From assembly GCA_028281005.1 (NCBI GenBank), contig JANQKS010000035.1, positions 1 through 34,608 on the forward strand: a stretch of DNA of 34,608 nucleotides. Reading direction: 5' to 3'. Origin of the DNA: Pseudomonadales bacterium. Its GTDB lineage: Bacteria; Pseudomonadota; Gammaproteobacteria; Pseudomonadales; Azotimanducaceae. Positions 32,172-34,608 of the stretch are shown here, piece by piece. The stretch's first letter is position 1; every line of letters starts with the position of its first letter. The notes under the pieces were generated by a model. That model was not told where the DNA came from and did no database searches. It worked only from the letters and a program-made list of their open reading frames with translations. The translations under genes were made by a program, and so were the position numbers.

Positions 32172-33725
32172 ATGCTTTTAGTTGATTGGATCATTGTCGC
32201 ACTTTACCTGACCGGCATGCTTGCCCTGGCCGCACTGGTCGGTCGACGGCAAAACAACCGCAAAGACTACTACCTCGGCGGCAACCAAATGTCGCCGTTG
32301 AGTTTAGCCACGTCTACCATCGCCACGCAGTGTTCTACCAACAGCTTACTGGGTGCACCCGCGTTTGTGGGGTTTGTTGCCGGTGGCGGATTGATCTGGC
32401 TGCAGTATGAATTAGCGGTACCCATCGCCATGCTGTTGCTGGTGTATCTACTGGGTACCATGCGGCGTTCAGGGCATGTGTCGGCATACGCGTTCCTCGA
32501 GGAACGCTTAGGTACCTCCGCACGTTTGCTCGCCAGCACCACGTTTTTAGTCTTTCGCGGGGTTGCCACCGGCGTCACGGTTTACGGCGTCGCCGTGGTT
32601 GTGACTTTGCTGGTCGATGTCAGCTACACCCAAGCGGTATTGCTGCTGATGGGGGTGACCATCGTCTACGACGTCTTAGGCGGCATGCGTGCGGTGGTCA
32701 TCAGTGACGTCATCCAGATGCTACTGATCATTGCGGCCACGTTGTTCAGTCTGTGGCTGTTGACCGACGCGGTAGGCGGCTGGGGCCAAGTCATTGCCGC
32801 CCATGCAGACACAGGCCGTCTAAACGCCCTGGAGTTCAGCAGCGGTTTTGCAGGGCAAGGCAACTATGGCTTTTGGCCGATGCTGATCGGTGGCTGTTTC
32901 CTCTACATGGCCTATTACGGCTGCGATCAAAGCCAGGCGCAAAGGGTGCTGGCCAGCCGCTCGCCGCAAGACGCCGAGCGGGTGTTGTTTTATAACGGCC
33001 TGCTGCGCTTCCCCATGGTGTTGCTGTACTGCCTGCTGGGTATGGCACTGGCGGCGTTTGCGCTCATTGAACCGGCGTTTTTGGGCACCCTACCCCTCAG
33101 CAGCCAGGGTACACCCAATTACAACTTGGTCTACCCGCTCTACGTACTGCAAAACTTTCCACCCGCCATGGTGGGTTTGGTGATGGTTGGCATCTTTGCC
33201 GCGGCCATGTCCTCCATCGACTCCGCTCTGAACTCTTTGTCCGCCGCAACCATGGAGGATTACGTCCAACCTTATACCCAGCAGTCGGAACGCAGCGCCT
33301 TCGTCACCGGCAAGGTGGTCACCCTCGGGTGGGGACTGTTTGCCATTGCCTTCAGCTACCAGGTAGAAGCCATTGCGCCCACCGTGCTGGAGGCCATCAA
33401 CAAAATAGGCTCCGTCGCCAACGGCCCGTTGCTGGCCTTGTTTGCGGTGGCCCTGCTATGCCCGCGCGTGGGTCAACGTCGAGCCATGCTAGGCTTTGCA
33501 GCGGGGCTAACCCTGAACCTCTGCCTGTGGCTATTTGTGCCAAGTGTGTCCTGGTTGTGGTGGAACGTCGCCGGAGCCTTGGTCAGCTTTGCCGTCACCC
33601 TGCTCGGACGCGCGCCGCAGTTTCAGCGACCCGACGTCCTGCCGAGCCCGGTAACGCGCTGGGCGATGCTGGTCATGAGTGGGCTGATCCTCACGGTCTG
33701 TATCTTATTTGGTGTGCGGCCGTAA
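32172..33725 (+). CDS. Sodium:solute symporter (SSS family)
   Basis: This 517-aa integral membrane protein has about 13-14 hydrophobic segments, matching the SSS (SGLT-like) fold. YYLGGNQM near the start is the typical cytoplasmic loop after the first helix, and SSIDSALNSLSAATMEDY is the conserved TM8-TM9 region with sodium-site serines. GGGGTGGA precedes ATG 32172. It is divergent by 82 bases from the glucosylglycerate phosphorylase, so it most likely imports glucosylglycerate or a related glucoside or sugar with sodium. Substrate specificity is inferred from neighbours only. Confidence 0.9.
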   Translation: MLLVDWIIVALYLTGMLALAALVGRRQNNRKDYYLGGNQMSPLSLATSTIATQCSTNSLLGAPAFVGFVAGGGLIWLQYELAVPIAMLLLVYLLGTMRRSGHVSAYAFLEERLGTSARLLASTTFLVFRGVATGVTVYGVAVVVTLLVDVSYTQAVLLLMGVTIVYDVLGGMRAVVISDVIQMLLIIAATLFSLWLLTDAVGGWGQVIAAHADTGRLNALEFSSGFAGQGNYGFWPMLIGGCFLYMAYYGCDQSQAQRVLASRSPQDAERVLFYNGLLRFPMVLLYCLLGMALAAFALIEPAFLGTLPLSSQGTPNYNLVYPLYVLQNFPPAMVGLVMVGIFAAAMSSIDSALNSLSAATMEDYVQPYTQQSERSAFVTGKVVTLGWGLFAIAFSYQVEAIAPTVLEAINKIGSVANGPLLALFAVALLCPRVGQRRAMLGFAAGLTLNLCLWLFVPSVSWLWWNVAGALVSFAVTLLGRAPQFQRPDVLPSPVTRWAMLVMSGLILTVCILFGVRP

Positions 33726-33735
33726 TCGTGCAGAC

Positions 33736-34512
33736 CTACAACGGCCGCGCCCAGATATTACGGTAGCGCACCGGATTCGAATGGTCTTGGAGTTTTATGG
33801 GCGCAGCGCCGTGTGGCTGGTATTGCGGCGCCCCAATAAATGCAGTGGGACCTTGCACAGCAACGTGGTTGTGCACCAACATGCCGTTGTGTAACACCGT
33901 CAAAGTTGCCGGCCGCAGCACGCGGCCGTTATCGCCAAACAGCGGCGCGTTGAAGATGATGTCGTAGCTTTGCCATTCACCGGGAGGGCGGGCTGCATTG
34001 ACCAATGGGATGTGTTGTTTGTAGACACTGGCGGCCTGTCCATTTGCGTACGTGGGGTTGTTATAGGAGTCCAGTACCTGGACTTCGTATCGTTCCATGA
34101 GAAACACGCCGCTGTTCCCGCGCCCCTGGCCTTCGCCTTCGATATGCCTGGGCGCAGCCCATTCAATGTGCAGCTGTACATCGGTGAATGTAGCCTTGGT
34201 GCGAATATCGCCTGCGCCTGGAGACACCACCAATTCCCCTTCGACAACCTGCCATCCGGCGCTATCGCCTTTCATCGATTCCCAAGCATCCAGATTCTGT
34301 CCATCAAACAGGATGATGGCGTCCGCCCGGGGGGCACCGTGTTCGGTTCCAGGCTGTACCACGGGCGGCAGCGGTTGCCACAGCTCCGTAACCGCTGCCC
34401 GTGCGTACACTTGTTCCCGCGACAACTCTGCTGTAACAGCTACAACAGGCCAACCAACACCGACAATCATCACCAGAATCAATACTGTCGCTTGACTAGG
34501 GAGCCTCTGCAT
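33736..34512 (-). CDS. Secreted DUF1080 (3-keto-disaccharide hydrolase-like) protein
   Basis: This 258-aa protein has a signal peptide (hydrophobic stretch, then cleavage near VAVTA) followed by a DUF1080/PF06439 concanavalin-like domain. Typical blocks are ILFDGQNLDAWES, a DIRTKATFTDVQLHIEW block, GNSGVFLMERYEVQVLDSY, EWQSYDIIFNAP, and PIKLQDHSNPVRYRNIWARPL at the end. Members include 3-keto-disaccharide hydrolases and are common in periplasmic glycan or glycoside degradation. ATG 34512 is used instead of the TTG three codons upstream. The 5' end touches a dispersed repeat. It converges with the symporter gene with only ten bases between them. Confidence 0.85.
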   Translation of the reverse strand: MQRLPSQATVLILVMIVGVGWPVVAVTAELSREQVYARAAVTELWQPLPPVVQPGTEHGAPRADAIILFDGQNLDAWESMKGDSAGWQVVEGELVVSPGAGDIRTKATFTDVQLHIEWAAPRHIEGEGQGRGNSGVFLMERYEVQVLDSYNNPTYANGQAASVYKQHIPLVNAARPPGEWQSYDIIFNAPLFGDNGRVLRPATLTVLHNGMLVHNHVAVQGPTAFIGAPQYQPHGAAPIKLQDHSNPVRYRNIWARPL

Positions 34513-34533
34513 AAGTCTCAAAAGCTCAGAGGC
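34503..34533. repeat. Hairpin GCCTCTG/CAGAGGC at right-end repeat
   Basis: GCCTCTG (34503-34509) and CAGAGGC (34527-34533) are exact complements separated by 17 bases. The hairpin overlaps the start of the DUF1080 gene on the minus strand, where it could affect translation. Inverted ends of the form GCCTCTG occur at some insertion-sequence termini, which would fit the dispersed repeat it sits in. Confidence 0.5.
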
Positions 34534-34535
34534 AC
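34506..34535. repeat. Dispersed direct repeat, right copy
   Basis: This matches 389-418 at 28 of 30 bases in the same orientation. The remaining bases to the right edge (34536-34608) contain no gene and may continue the same element. The left copy loses similarity soon after its core. Confidence 0.65.
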
Positions 34536-34608
34536 TGGCGCGTGGGCTGGCAAGGCGGCGCTCGCAGGAAATGTAGGCACCTTTTCAAGAGCGCCAACGC
34601 AGCCCAGC

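Noticed and set aside
30839-32185. 448-aa plus-strand open frame opposite the phosphorylase
   Set aside because: It is a shadow of the GH13 gene: rich in His, Gln and Arg, no recognisable domain, and the opposite strand has complete catalytic motifs.
389-34535. Integrative element spanning the whole window
   Set aside because: No integrase, recombinase, tRNA target or conjugation gene is present and the contents look like ordinary chromosomal metabolism; the repeat is reported only as a dispersed sequence.

Overview
The window looks like chromosomal DNA of an aerobic, probably marine gammaproteobacterium. The base composition is moderately GC-rich and genes are tightly packed on both strands. 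Markers pointing that way are a CYP153 P450, a glucosylglycerate osmolyte locus, a photolyase next to a membrane-lipid operon, and a single-polypeptide indolepyruvate:ferredoxin oxidoreductase. Genus cannot be settled from sequence alone. No rRNA, tRNA, CRISPR array, phage gene or intact transposase was seen. Both ends carry copies of the same short repeat (389-418 and 34506-34535), so the window may stop where an assembly broke at a multicopy element.

Layout: (1) 1-462, an IS-like scar with short repeats and no convincing gene. (2) 463-6840, a secreted esterase, a 1164-aa IorAB-type 2-oxoacid oxidoreductase with a divergent Lrp/AsnC regulator, an alpha/beta hydrolase, and a decayed luciferase-like monooxygenase. 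(3) 6837-13607, a five-gene minus-strand lipid-modification operon (desaturase, flavin oxidoreductase, DUF1365 protein, two CFA-type methyltransferases) divergent from a class I photolyase. This resembles photo-oxidative-stress membrane modules and the furan fatty acid pathway. (4) 13648-18209, a minus-strand catabolic operon: NicX-like ring-cleavage dioxygenase, PcaD/NicD-like hydrolase, acyl-CoA-dehydrogenase-like flavoprotein and acyl-CoA ligase. (5) 18430-27003, an oxidative and amide-hydrolysing region: CYP153, two paralogous D-aminoacylase-type amidohydrolases, a second P450, a Tat-exported putative lipoprotein with an alanine-racemase-type PLP domain, and a PhyH-type dioxygenase. (6) 27082-28191, an exported protein of an uncharacterised family. 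(7) 28345-33725, a glucosylglycerate locus: phosphatase, synthase, phosphorylase and a sodium:solute symporter. (8) 33736-34512, a secreted DUF1080 protein.

Regions 4 and 5 are the most novel part. A NicX-type non-heme iron enzyme is translationally coupled to a hydrolase, an acyl-CoA-dehydrogenase homologue without the usual catalytic glutamate, and a CoA ligase, and it diverges from a CYP153 P450. Together they could form a route for oxidising and opening an N-heterocyclic or alkyl-substituted compound, but the substrate is unknown. Starts were moved from the longest frame wherever a Shine-Dalgarno sequence or a 4-nt overlap supported a better one; each case is noted.
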